Source: Bemisia tabaci (lineage: Eukaryota > Arthropoda > Insecta > Hemiptera > Aleyrodidae). From it: a DNA stretch of 64,000 nt. The stretch is taken from NCBI RefSeq assembly GCF_918797505.1, contig NC_092795.1, forward strand, positions 16,603,131 through 16,667,130. The letters are read 5' to 3'. The notes beneath the pieces are model-generated. The model made no database searches and had not been told where the DNA came from. It saw nothing but the letters and a program-made list of their open reading frames with translations. Both the position numbers and the translations under genes were made by a program. Below, piece after piece: positions 48,359 to 59,532 of this stretch (its first letter is position 1; each line of letters begins with the position of its first letter).

Positions 48359-50224
48359 ATGGAGAGGAGGAAAACACTAGGCCTGCTGTTCCTAACAGGG
48401 ACCATATTTTGCACAGCCCTCACTCAACCAATTGAGGCAGAGACTGGAAGCAAGAAGGTACAAGACCTAGACTGGTGGCAGAGCGGCGTCATCTACCAGA
48501 TCTACCCGCGCTCCTTCAAAGACAGCAACAGCGACAGCATCGGCGACCTGGACGGGATCACCGAGAAGATGGACTACCTCAAATCCCTGGGGATCACCGG
48601 CGTCTGGCTCTCCCCGATCTACGAGTCTCCCCAAGCCGACTTCGGCTACGACATCTCCGACTTCCGCAAGATCGACCAGTTCTACGGGACCTTCGAGGAC
48701 TTCGCCCGCCTTCGCGAAGCCGTCCAGTCGCGCGGTCTCAAGCTCCTCCTCGACTTCATCCCCAACCACACCTCGGACGAGCACGAGTGGTTCGAGAAGT
48801 CCGTCCAGAACATCCAACCCTTCGCCGACTACTACGTCTGGCGCGACGCCCGCTACGAGAACGGCACCAGACTCCCGCCCAACAACTGGGTCTCCTTCTT
48901 CGACGGCTCCGCCTGGACCTGGAACGAGAACCGCCAGAAGTACTACCTCCACCAGTACCACGAGAAACAACCCGATTTGAACTATCGAAACCCGGCCGTT
49001 CTGGAGGAAATGAAGGAAGTCATGCGGTTCTGGCTCGACGCCGGTGTCGACGGATTCCGCGTCGATTCCTGCAACACCCTCGTCGAAGACGCTCGCTTCC
49101 TGGACGAGCCGCGCTCCTACCTCACCGGCGTCCGCGAGAACAGCATCCAGTACCTCAACCACGTCTACACCCAGGACCAACCGGAGACCTACGACATCAT
49201 CCACCAGTTCCGCCAGGTCCTCGACGAGTACTCGAAGAAGGAAACCAACATGATCCAGTCCTGCGACACGGAGAGGGAGAACTGCACGTCATTGGCGACC
49301 AGGAGACCATCCACGAGAGCCATGATGACCGAGGCCTACGTCCCCATCAAGGACACCATGCGTTTCTACGGAAACTCCACTCATCAAGGCGCCCACTTCC
49401 CGTTCAACTTCTTCCTGATCACCGATCTCGACCGGCAGTCCCAGGCGCAGGACTACCTGCGAGTCATCAACATGTGGATGTCCAACATGCCCGAAGGGCA
49501 CTGGCCCAACTGGGTGCTCGGCAACCACGACAGACCCAGGATCGCAACCCGCTTCGGGCCGGAGCTGGTGGACGGTTTGCACATGATCCAGTTCATCCTG
49601 CCGGGTACCGCCATCACCTACTTCGGCGACGAGATCGCTATGGAGGACACCTTTATCCGCTGGGACGAGACCGTGGACCCCTTCGCTCTGGGCGTTGGCA
49701 AAGAGCACTACTTGGAGGTATCGCGGGACGGGTGTCGCGCCCCCTTCTTGTGGGACAACACCCTCAGCGCCGGCTTCTCCACGCTCGCCTACACCTGGCT
49801 CCCCGTTAACCCTAATTTCTATCGCTCCAACCTCCAGATCCAGATGGAGGACGCCAAGAGCCACTTCAAAGTTTACAAGAAGCTTGTCCAGTTGAAGAAG
49901 AAACCGGTTATCCAATTCGGTACCCTGAATGTTAAGACTCTCTCCAGGCAGACGCTGATGATAGAACGAGTTGATAGGGCTAATCAGGTGCTCTATGTAA
50001 CAGTGGTTAATACTGGAAGTTATTACGACTACATTGATTTGAGCGAACTCTTGAGTTTGCCGCTACCGAATCTCACAGTCTATGCTTCGAGCGTCAACAG
50101 CATGTATGCGGAGGGCACTGAAGTATCACCTGACAGGCTTCGTCTTCGACCGAAGGAGGCCCTGATTTTAACCAATGAGAAACCAGCGCTGCAGAAAGAA
50201 GAATCAAAAGACGAGACGAAGTGA
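48359..50224 (+). CDS. GH13 alpha-glucosidase (maltase/sucrase-like), gene D, 621 aa
   Basis: Start chosen at the ATG at 48359, nine bases after an acceptor (CTCTTTCAG, ending 48349), just as in gene C; the frame is open further upstream but has no ATG start there. Signal peptide about residues 1-27. Then come WWQSGVIYQIYPRSF and the intact GH13 regions: DFIPNHTSDEH (I), GVDGFRVDS with the Asp nucleophile (II), MMTEAY with the Glu acid/base (III) and GNHDRPR (IV). The length is normal for insect maltases. The charged tail after LILTNEKPA has no membrane anchor. The predicted action is hydrolysis of sucrose or alpha-1,4-glucosides, possibly with transglucosylation, in the gut lumen or saliva. 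Codon third positions are about 90 percent G or C over roughly 48470-49860, then fall to mixed usage in the C-terminal beta domain. No coding intron. Confidence 0.95.
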   Translation: MERRKTLGLLFLTGTIFCTALTQPIEAETGSKKVQDLDWWQSGVIYQIYPRSFKDSNSDSIGDLDGITEKMDYLKSLGITGVWLSPIYESPQADFGYDISDFRKIDQFYGTFEDFARLREAVQSRGLKLLLDFIPNHTSDEHEWFEKSVQNIQPFADYYVWRDARYENGTRLPPNNWVSFFDGSAWTWNENRQKYYLHQYHEKQPDLNYRNPAVLEEMKEVMRFWLDAGVDGFRVDSCNTLVEDARFLDEPRSYLTGVRENSIQYLNHVYTQDQPETYDIIHQFRQVLDEYSKKETNMIQSCDTERENCTSLATRRPSTRAMMTEAYVPIKDTMRFYGNSTHQGAHFPFNFFLITDLDRQSQAQDYLRVINMWMSNMPEGHWPNWVLGNHDRPRIATRFGPELVDGLHMIQFILPGTAITYFGDEIAMEDTFIRWDETVDPFALGVGKEHYLEVSRDGCRAPFLWDNTLSAGFSTLAYTWLPVNPNFYRSNLQIQMEDAKSHFKVYKKLVQLKKKPVIQFGTLNVKTLSRQTLMIERVDRANQVLYVTVVNTGSYYDYIDLSELLSLPLPNLTVYASSVNSMYAEGTEVSPDRLRLRPKEALILTNEKPALQKEESKDETK

Positions 50225-50344
50225 GTTTTTAAAAAGTAGCGTACAGCTTGAATTTTTTTAGTATTTGATTGTTAATAGTTCCTATAAGTATTATTAGTCA
50301 GTATTCATGATCAAACTTTATCGACTGTATGACTATTGTTATGA

Positions 50345-50350
50345 ATTAAA
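50345..50350 (+). promoter_or_regulatory. Likely polyadenylation signal of gene D (ATTAAA)
   Basis: ATTAAA 121 bases after the stop, followed by a T/G-rich stretch and then a transposon at 50436. No closer AATAAA is present. Confidence 0.45.
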
Positions 50351-50435
50351 ATTTATTGTTGCATTTTAATACAACTGAATGCATTTGCTTTAATGGAAGA
50401 TGCCTTCAAATTTGTCTTCCCTAATTTTGAGAGTA

Positions 50436-51396
50436 CCCTGGTAAAAATTGGCGATAAGAGCTGCGTTTCAAAATACCATAGGAATTCTTATAGCCGGCTA
50501 AAGAAGGTTACAGAAAATTATATAGCTGGCTGTAGAATGCGGAGAAAATCATACGGCCGGGCTATACGAAGCGATAAAAAATTATGCAGCTGGGCTATAT
50601 TTCCTATCGCTGGGCTTTACACTTTATCGCCTGGCTGTTGCTTTTTCGCCATCGATTATAAAAGGCTATAAGAAATTGTGTAGAAATTCGTGTGCTTTGG
50701 ACATCATTAAGTTTGATACGGAACCACCTTAATATTTACAAAACGCACGTTATATTTTCCTTTAATACATATTTTTTTTCATTAATTAAAACGAGAATAA
50801 TCCATACAGGATGTGCAAAAATTTCAAAATCATGAGTTGAGTAACGCTGACTCTGCCAGATTAAATATTAGAGCCTAACACGAAGCGGAGCGGCACGGCG
50901 GCGCACTGGCCCCTACAAACCTAACAGGGATACTTCAAGCATTGCGCAACGCGTGAAGTATCCCTGTTAGGTTTGTAGGCGCCAACGCGCGTTCCGCGCT
51001 GGCTGCCCGCCTGCCGCGCCGCAGCGTGCCACGGCGCTTGAAGCAACTATTTCACACCAGAAGTATTGCACAGTATCATACGAAACTTAAGGCGCTCTAA
51101 TATATTAGTAATGACAAGCATCCATCAAAAGTACGGAGCTTTCCTCGCAAAATAAATCAAAATACTACGACCCAAAAAGAGAGCAGTATTCCAAAAACGC
51201 ATTAAGTCCTAGCATCCGTAATTAGTAACGTTTAGCATACACTTTATCGCCTGGCTGTGAGTTGTTTAATCGCCATCGGCTATGAAAGGCTATAAGAAAT
51301 TGCGTAGCCGGCTATAGAAGCTATTGGAAATCTTCCAGCCGGCTGTAGGTCTATGGTATTTTGGAACACAGATTCTACTGCCAATTTTTACCAGGG
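50436..51396. mobile_element. DNA transposon with CCCTGGTAAAAATTGGC ends, copy 2 (uninterrupted, 961 bp)
   Basis: The left end CCCTGGTAAAAATTGGCG and right end GCCAATTTTTACCAGGG are inverted. It is flanked by TA on both sides, which could be a TA duplication. It is the inverted counterpart of 12572-14182 and keeps the site without the 671-bp nested insert. AGCCGGCTA-like motifs recur near both ends. No ORF; starts about 210 bp after the stop of gene D. Confidence 0.88.
50908..50983. repeat. Palindrome, copy 2
   Basis: 76 bp; arms CCTACAAACCTAACAGGGAT and ATCCCTGTTAGGTTTGTAGG, centre TACTTCAAGCATTGCGCAACGCGTGAAGTA. Internal to the 961-bp transposon. Confidence 0.9.
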
Positions 51397-51443
51397 TAGC
51401 CATTTTCTTTGAGAACTTATCCGTATCATAAACCAGTATTTAA

Positions 51444-51690
51444 GGGGTTGGGGGCAAGGCGCATAAGTGCAGTTTTTGCTATTTCGAGAAATACGTGTTT
51501 GAAGTTTCGAATTTACATGGAAATTTCTTATGGCGGAAAGAAAGTTCAAACTGACTTTTAAATGCTTGAAAATTGGAATTTTAGAGCAAATTTATCACAG
51601 AACATGCCGTAAGACTACAGTTTTACTTGTAATCATTAATATCTCAGTTTTTTCAAAAACTGCACTTATGCGCCTTGTCCCCCAACCCTT
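51444..51690. mobile_element. MITE with GGCAAGGCGCATAAGTGCAG ends, copy 3
   Basis: The left end GGGGTTGGGGGCAAGGCGCA and right end TGCGCCTTGTCCCCCAACCC are inverted. The interior holds GGCGGAAAGAAAGTTCAAAC as in copy 1. Confidence 0.88.
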
Positions 51691-52749
51691 CATGTCTTCA
51701 CTATCGATACCTACGGAATACCATGTAAAAAATGATGCATGCATTAAAACTTTCGAAAATCAAGTCCTTAAGCAAATTAAGAATATTCTATGATAATTAA
51801 TTTTATCACCGTCTTGATATGCCTCAAATGCGGAAACGCCTGAAATCGGAGGACTCTAACCAGGTATTATTTAAAATAGGTCAATTACAATAACTTTGCA
51901 AAAAATGACATTCACAGCGGCAAATAAGATTTTGGGAGAGAATATTAGAAATTTCTGCAGCGTTAAACTGAAGCAATTAATCGCCAGATAATCTCGATTG
52001 ATTCGATGAGGGCACTATTCACCCGATAAGTAAATCAATAAAATAGCGTTGAGCTGATAAAACTTGCACCTTAGCACACCGCGTCATCAAAGTTGAGCAC
52101 CGTTTGAAACTCAATGCAGTTGCATTCACAGAAGCGATAACCTAGACTCCGCTCAGTTCTGGCAGTGATAAGCCTCGAAATAGATTCTGCACTTTAATTG
52201 TGGAAAAAAACTTTGACACAATTCCATGAGGTGTGAAGTGACCTTCATCCGATCTATGCTGTATTTATATGCGATTTGTTTTGAAGCTTGAGGATATCTG
52301 AGAATCTCACAGTCCTGCTCCAGGCAATAAGATTTGTCACATTGTATTCACCAAATTGCCGCCTGCTTCCGACTGCTTGTAGTCTCGAATTTCTTACCGG
52401 ATTCGTCATCTTTTTCCTTCGAGTAATACATTCACCAACAAGGCTCATTCAGGGTATCCCAAACCTATAGAATCAGGTATTTTTCTCGGTCATTTAAGTC
52501 CAGGATCGCGGATATGAATGAGGAATCAACCCCAAGGAATCCGAAATTCATGGGTCTGGAGCCGCCCCCCCCCCCATTTTCCACCCTTGGTAGGTAAAAG
52601 TTCACATTTCGAAAGTGCGACAGATCAACTATTTTGATGCTTAAATTAACTTTCAATGCTAGACAGCTTATCTATTGTCGCATATTAAGAGTGCGTAAAC
52701 TTACTTGGCGTAAACTCTATGTGGATTGCCGCACTTTAACCATGGCTAT

Positions 52750-53071
52750 GAGGGATGCAGATTTCTCGGAAAAAAATGCTTTCGGTCTGAGAATCGATCA
52801 AAGCCGAATCATGTAGTTGTAAAAATCGATTATAGTCGAATCGATGTAGGTGTAAAAATCGATTATAGTCGAATCGATTTTGTTCGCAGCACCTGTGAAT
52901 TTAACGATTGAGTAATGCAAAAGATGTAACTTACATACATAGTGAAAAAATCTCAAAATTGCATCGAAATTCGAGGGAAAAAATCGATTTGGTTAAAAAT
53001 TCGATTTGGTTAAAAATTCGATTCGATTCCATCGATTATTCGGTCGAATCGATTAAAAATCTGCATCCCTG
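52750..53071. mobile_element. hAT-like short element rich in ATCGATT motifs
   Basis: Ends are GAGGGATGCAGATTT and AAATCTGCATCCCTG; the right end fits the CAGGG hAT form. Flanks ATGGCTAT and ATCGCCAC match at 5 of 8 positions, a weak duplication. The interior repeats GTCGAATCGAT, including a 31-bp tandem duplication at about 52819-52880. Confidence 0.6.
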
Positions 53072-53401
53072 ATCGCCACGCTATTATTCAATTTAACAGA
53101 GCGTGGCATCCGCACGGAGTTTTGAATTTCCATCTCAATGTATCCTCAGCGCTTAAGCGGCGTCTTACGCATTTTGGACTGCCGCGCGTGCTATCAGTCG
53201 CGCGCTCTTATCAGGACGGACACGGTGACAAACAGGCTGATGAAATGGAGCGGATGGATCTATTCTTGTCGACGAGAACGAGGCAATTATGCGTTACTGC
53301 AATTCGCGGACATTCGACTTGTGACACTGTCGTAAACAAGGAGCAGCGCAGCGGAGGAGGCGCTGCGTTTATTGACCTACTCACGGGCACGGGGTGATAT
53401 T

Positions 53402-53655
53402 CTGCCATGCCAAGGAAGAACGTCATACGAGCCATCGGGCGTTGCCAAATTTCCTTCGATAAAAAACGAATTTCCTGGTATACATGTGAATATTTTTCTT
53501 CCAATTTTTCATATAATTTTGTTCGCAATTTCACCTAAAGTTTTTGAGAATTTCGAGGCAAAATATTCATAACTTGCCGAAAAAATCAACATTTTATTGA
53601 AGGAAATTTGGCAACTCTCGAATGTTCATGCGGCGCTTTTTCTGAGCACGTTAGT
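53402..53655. mobile_element. MITE with CTGCCATGCCAAGGAAGAAC end, copy 2
   Basis: Inverted ends include GTTGCCAAATTTCCTTCGAT on the left and AAGGAAATTTGGCAACTC on the right. Related to 4120-4355 and 60782-61035. Confidence 0.75.
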
Positions 53656-53870
53656 GATATTGAACCGATGATAACTCAACGTTCAAAGAAATCGTCAGCG
53701 CTGTCGCTGTGTCAAGTTCATCGGACAAGAGTGGAAAGTAGCTGCCCTCGCTGACCTCTGCCCTGTCGCCTCTCTTCCATCCACTTTCACTTTTCCGACT
53801 TTCATCGGATTTTAAACACACGGAGTGGAAAATATTCTGGGGTGACCTGCTTCTTAAAGACATTTATCTA

Positions 53871-54113
53871 TCGACGGTGTAAGTCGGCAATCACATAAAT
53901 CGGTTTGTGATGTTGCAGACGTCCTGTCATACGTTATTTTTTAAACGGAAAACTACTCAACGGCAATTCTTTAAAACTGCCGTCATTTTTCTTCTGTGCG
54001 AAGAAAATTCTGCATAAACTTCAAGGAATGATGTCAATTTGTTCTCCTTTAAGAAAATAACATTTTCAGACACCGCAAACGAGACATGTGATTGCGGACT
54101 TACGCCGTCGCTA
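53871..54113. repeat. Dispersed element, copy 3
   Basis: Begins ACGGTGTAAGTCGGCAATCA and ends GATTGCGGACTTACGCCGTC, clear inverted ends that define this family. It includes CGGTTTGTGATGTTGCAGAC and AACTTCAAGGAATGATG. About 243 bp, the best copy in the window. Confidence 0.75.
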
Positions 54114-54126
54114 TGCATGCTCTTCG

Positions 54127-54289
54127 CAGAGGCGGATCTAGCAATTTGGCAACACCGGATTCCCTCCATTTAAACCTATGGAAATATATCGATTCTTGGA
54201 GGGACCAGGTGTTCCGACAAGAATCGATTATGTAGCATAGGTTTAAATGGAGGGAATCCGGTGTTTCCAAATCGCTGGTTCCGCCTCTG
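54127..54289. mobile_element. 163-bp palindromic MITE
   Basis: The left end CAGAGGCGGATCTAGCAATT and right end GGTTCCGCCTCTG are inverted; inner arms CGGATTCCCTCCATTTAAAC and GTTTAAATGGAGGGAATCCG match exactly. Nearly the whole element is stem. The flanks share TCTTC. Confidence 0.85.
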
Positions 54290-56756
54290 TCTTCACACGA
54301 GAGTAGTGCGAATATGGGAACTTTTCGTGGGGGCCAGAAAGGCACCTTAGGTATCAAGGGGGGTCTAAGGGAGGGGAGGTGCCCCAAAAGACACTCCATT
54401 AAGGAGGATCTGTGCCTATGAGACTTTCCTAGCTCTATTTAGAGGGTTTGGGGGATTTTGTAGTATCAAAAATCTAGGATGCCTCCCCCGAAATTTTTTG
54501 AAAAATTAAGTCATCTCAGGAGCCATTTTGAGCTGTTTTCACCTTAAAATTGATCTAATTACAATTTTAAAGATAAAATGTATGTCACGCGCTTACTCCG
54601 TTAAACTCTCACGCTTTTTTTGGCGAATCGAGTGGAGGGTGTAGGCCGTAGGAGGATGGGGGTAGCCCGCCCCGCCGGTCGCCTGGCCGCCCTATTTCCG
54701 CCTATGATTGCGGATATGAATCACATCGTGACTATTACAACTGATTAAAATGGCATTTTGGCATTGAAATAAATAGGTATTCTAAGATAGTATCCTGCGT
54801 GTCAAAAATGAGTCTAATAGTCCCTGAAATGATATATTCATAGCCCCCTCAGTTAACTACCTATATACATCCTGAGAATACAAACAATACCTGCGGGGCA
54901 GTGAAGTCGCATCTGCGGTTCACCGGGCCTATTTCTGCCATTCCAGATTTTAAAAAAAAGCAAATCGACAGCTTAAATTGGAAAATGCACAACCCTAATT
55001 GTGACGATGTAAGTTTCTATTCGTGTATTTTTTTTTTCTTGAAGGAGAACGGACGGACTGAATTCAATTGAATTTTTGTGTGAATTTTCTTCATTCATTC
55101 TAAAAAATCGCACAAAATTGCAAGGGGAAATTTTGATGATTTTTCCTTGAAGAAAAAGAAGTACTCTGGGAGATTTTCAGACATTTCAATTTGTTTTCGC
55201 ATTCCGTTATTGATATTATTTTTTTCGGTGTTGGAGCTATAGAGGCTTAGTTGCACTGCGACGTTGCAAAGTTTTATTTGACGCATATTCGCTCTCTCAT
55301 GCAAGAACGGCTGAAATAATTTTTTGGACACTTTTTCTAAAGACGGCTTCATTTGCATCTTGTCTTTTCATCCGTCAATTTCACTCACCGACGCCTTACA
55401 AACTGCAGCACCACATCGACTACGTAAAACTTTGTCATTATTCAGCCAACAGCTATTCGATTGATGTGTTTATCTATGCTGAGTTCACCGCGAAACATCC
55501 ATTTCGTGTGTGTTAAGAGCTCCAATGACCCACTAACCAAGACCTCTAATGTCAAGTTACGCGCGTTCTCTAACTAGGACTAAGGTTAACGCAAGGTTCG
55601 AATCTTACTTCGGTTAAGGTTTCGTTGGCATGAGATACTCCTGCCTGCTGCTTTGGCGCCTCAAACCATACATAGTAATAGGATGAATCTTAAACTTGTA
55701 TAACTCGCGATTTGCTAGCTTCATTCGTTTGCATGTACGATGTTGGGTGACCTTTCGGGACTAGAAATTATTTATGAAGGGCGAAGGGGGGAGGGGGGAG
55801 GGGGGCTCAACGGCCAAAAATGTCTCATGGGTGGAGTGGGGGTGGGGGTTTCAAGGTATTAAAGTCCTAAAATTCACAAAAATAACTTTGATTGGGAAAC
55901 ATGTCCAGTCATGGGGGAGGGGTGTTCACATCCCCTGGATAGTCAGTAGACTTTTTGCAGTAGGCCTACAAACAGTAGAATAAATAATCGTAAACCTACT
56001 GGTCTCTAACCCCCGTGGACACCCCCTTAGATATGCCACGGTTTACAGTGTATCAACACTTGCCATCCCCATTCGACTGGCCTTTGATCTGTTTATCTCA
56101 CATCGCTCCTCACTCGGCAGACATAATTCGTTTAACTGTGGTGTTGCTAATTAACGCGAAATTTTGATTTTTTTTACTTATTTATATAATTTGAAGGTGA
56201 ATGACTTCCAATGATCCAGGAACGAGATTCATCACTGCGTCACGCTGATACACATTTTAGTGTCTCAGAGAGGCAATAATTATTGTAATCTACGAAATTT
56301 ATGTAGAAAACTGATACTAGATATAGACTGATACTCGATGATACTAGATATCACACAAAGACAAGAAAAATGTCTAATTTCTTATAACATTGGATTCATC
56401 TGATATTTTCTCTAACGCAAAAAACGGAACTTTATCCGAATCAAAATAGCTTAATCCTTCCGATGCCGAGGGAAAAAAAATGGATTTTTTTGGTGGAAAT
56501 TAAGTACCTACTTAAAATGTTGTGTTAAAGTCTTGCCCACACATTATCTTGTAAAAAATCAGAAAAATATTCAGAATTTTAATTCAAGTGGAATCATTGA
56601 TTAGTATGTGCCCAGACAGCTAACAAAATTTCTAGTTGGACTGTAGTGGCCAAACACAAATATTTAATCAAATAACACTGTATTTAAATTACTGGCAGGT
56701 ACCTTATTTTCCGACTTCAATAATAAGGTACACTTCTCTTATTATATTTACTTGAA
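54290..56756. other. Intergenic stretch, nothing recognised
   Basis: About 2.5 kb. It includes G-rich purine tracts near 55780-55830. A tRNA B-box-like word at about 55594 lacks a foldable tRNA around it. No gene supported. Confidence 0.45.
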
Positions 56757-56760
56757 TTAA

Positions 56761-57207
56761 GGTGATTCGTCAAGCCCACCAAGTGACGTGGTCAAACTGG
56801 TATGCGACATATCGCATCGATTCGGTCGAAAATCTCGGCAGATTTTGAATTTTTAGTAAAAAAAAAGGACGATAGCCCCTGCGCACAAGCCTAAAGTATC
56901 ATTCTAATCCCAAAAATCGGCAAAATTCAGGGAAATGAAAGCAGAATAGTGTTTGGAAAGAAATCTCGCATTCGATACAGAAATCGATAGTCGAATCAAA
57001 TGCGCGGTTTTTTTCCAAACACTATTCTGCTTTCATTTCTTTGAATTTTGCCGATTTTTTGGTAAAGAATAATTCTTTAGGCTTATACGCAGGGACTATC
57101 GTCCTTTTTTTTTACTATAAATTTTAAAGCTGCTGAGATTTTTGACCTGATCGATACGATGTATCGCACGCAAGCTCGACCACGTCACTTGAGCTGGACG
57201 AATCACC
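56761..57207. mobile_element. 447-bp foldback element flanked by TTAA on both sides
   Basis: Starts GGTGATTCGTC and ends GACGAATCACC with TTAA immediately outside each end (56757-56760 and 57208-57211). The two halves are inverted matches over nearly their whole length, for example GTGTTTGGAAA / TTTCCAAACAC near the centre. TTAA duplication is typical of piggyBac-type elements. No ORF. Confidence 0.85.
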
Positions 57208-57234
57208 TTAAAATCCAAATGAAAATTGGACTAC

Positions 57235-57367
57235 ATTTTGCAAATAGGAACTATAATTTCTGGCTCAGCTTAGAAACAACGTATGTACCATCAGTTTCCT
57301 TATGCACATACGTGTTTTTACAGATAAGCCAGAAATTATTGTTCCGAATTGCAAAATGTAGTCCAAT
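57235..57367. mobile_element. Short MITE with ATTGGACTACATTTTGCAAA end, copy 3
   Basis: 133 bp; right end TTGCAAAATGTAGTCCAAT. It lies 24 bp from the TTAA foldback element. Confidence 0.82.
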
Positions 57368-58110
57368 TGTAATCAAGAACCGGAGTTGACGATCTGATCA
57401 GCTGCTCGACTATGATGACCCCTCCCCTCTCCTACTCTCCTTGTGTACGGATCTTTGTAAACTGCTCATATACGTAGGGTCATACACATTTCTCCAAATA
57501 ATTGTAAGTAAGTGATGCACACGCTATTGCATCTGATGAAATTTGGCATCGCTGACCTACGGTCCTTGGTCCATTCATGCAGGTGATTATCTCGTGCGAG
57601 ACTGAGCTTCAGCCAGTTAAAGTCTTCGCCTCATTCGATCAATCGCAGCAATCAGATTCGCTGCACCGCGCGTGGCGAATTTGATTTTAGTCTAAAGCAC
57701 TCTGACATGGATGTTTGGTGATTATCTGTGCGTTCCTTGGATCTATCGTTTCGGAGCTTGCCACAAAATTGTAAGTCCTGCGTTCCTGATACTTTTCAGC
57801 AATACCAAAAATGACTAACTTGTAACAAATTAAGGGTCGTTCTTCTCTGTTTCGGTTAGGGGTGCTGCTGTTACCCCTATCACAAATTGTGCTTACTTCA
57901 ATGAACTACCTCCCCGGGGGAAAAAAACCGCTCTAAAAATAGTTCCAATATTGTAACTGTGATCTGTTCTTTTAAAAATCCAAAAATTTTGTGCAAATCC
58001 GGACGAGAGTCAGTTTCCCCGTTTCGTTTGATTCGCCCGTTTCAAATTCGCCAATCTGACTGTGTTTTAAAAAATTAATCAACAAAAATAAAATCGCGAG
58101 AACATTCGAG

Positions 58111-58355
58111 GGGATTGGAGGACAAGGCTCATAAGTGCAGTTTTTAAAGAAAATTGAGATATAAATGATTTCAATTAAAACTAGTCTTAGTTCATATTTT
58201 AAGAAAAATTCAATTCCATATTCCGATTTTTAAGCATCGAAAAGTCAGTTTAAACTTTCTTTCCGCCATGAGGATCCATGGAATTCTGAAACTTCAATCA
58301 CGTATTTCTTAAAATAGCAAATACTGCACTTATGCGTCTTGTCTTGCAAGCCCCT
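58111..58355. mobile_element. MITE with GGACAAGGCTCATAAGTGCA ends, copy 4
   Basis: The left end GGGGATTGGAGGACAAGGCT and right end GCGTCTTGTCTTGCAAGCCCC are inverted. The interior holds the complement of the shared GGCGGAAAGAAAG block. Confidence 0.85.
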
Positions 58356-59532
58356 CATTTAAGTGTTGTTACGCTAACTGCAGTTTGCGGTTTCACAAAT
58401 TTAATGGGGGGGGGGGGGGGAGGGGGAGAGGTGTTCTTGTGTTGTTAGGTATCGTGTTTCTGTCTTCTATGCGATGCTCCTGAACATTTTTAAATGAAAA
58501 TAAAGTGTTTACTGAAAAAATGTAGGGTGAACTTTTTAAAGCCAAAGGCGTCGTTTCCGTTACGTGCACAATTTGACGTCAGTAGTGTGGACACGCAAAA
58601 TGTTAATTTTTCAACGTTTAGTTTTGCATTGTCACATATTTTCCAAAACTCTAGAGATTCTGGACATCTCTTTACTCAAGGACTCGTGCTTTATTCTATT
58701 AAGTTCTGCTTGCATTTTCTCTAAATTTTAAAACTAAAGCGAGATTTGAATGCATTTTTTTCAAGTTTTTGCTTGTGATTGTCGAATGTGATTGTTTGTT
58801 GTGCTTTATGATTTAACAAATCTGACTTCTTACTTGCGCCTCGAGTCCACTGTGTCAATGAATAGGTTAAGTATTTAATTAAATTAACGAACTGTATCGA
58901 TCGGCACTTTTCCAATGGAGCAAAGTGGGAGGACGTCAATGTTTAAATACCGCTGCATGCTTTTGTACTCTCGTCGTATTGTATTTATTAGGGCATTAAA
59001 CTTAAGTTTTGAAGTTTACTTTTTACCAACTTAAAAATGATATTTGATTTTAAAGAAATCATATTGCGATAAAAATATACGATTTCCTCTAAAATGTGTT
59101 CAGATATGTTAAACGTGTGATCTCGGACCGATATTCTTATGATTCTCTCTTCTGTCCTATGAAAAGTAACGTACATGAAAGCGCCCTTTAAACGAGGTTG
59201 AGCCTTGAAATTCAGCTGAGAACTACTCACTGTCATGAAAAAATCGACCGTAATTCTCTGATGTCCGCCCTTGCATAATCATACAAAAATTGAAAAGCAA
59301 TTATCCCAGGATTTTACTTATTTTAAACTCGCGAAAGAAATTTCCAAAACGCCTAAACTTTGTCAATTTTGGGACTCTTTTCGAAAACTCGCATTCATCC
59401 AAAACCTTCCCAAGATAAATCTGAAAAACTCGATTATTAACATCTTGACGTAAAAGCCTCTTTCTGGTCATCGCATCCTACTTAATTATAAAGCGTTGCT
59501 GCGCGGCAATCAACCAGCGTGACACGCGCAAT

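Noticed and set aside
48475..49809. Long open frame of 444 codons overlapping gene D in another frame
   Set aside because: Arg/Pro/His-rich product of the very high GC third positions; the GH13 frame is clearly the real one. The 245-codon (48467-49204) and 208-codon (49289-49915) antisense frames have the same cause.
55585..55612. tRNA B-box-like word GGTTCGAATC
   Set aside because: Stems of the T arm do not pair and no A box or acceptor stem is found nearby; at best a SINE remnant.
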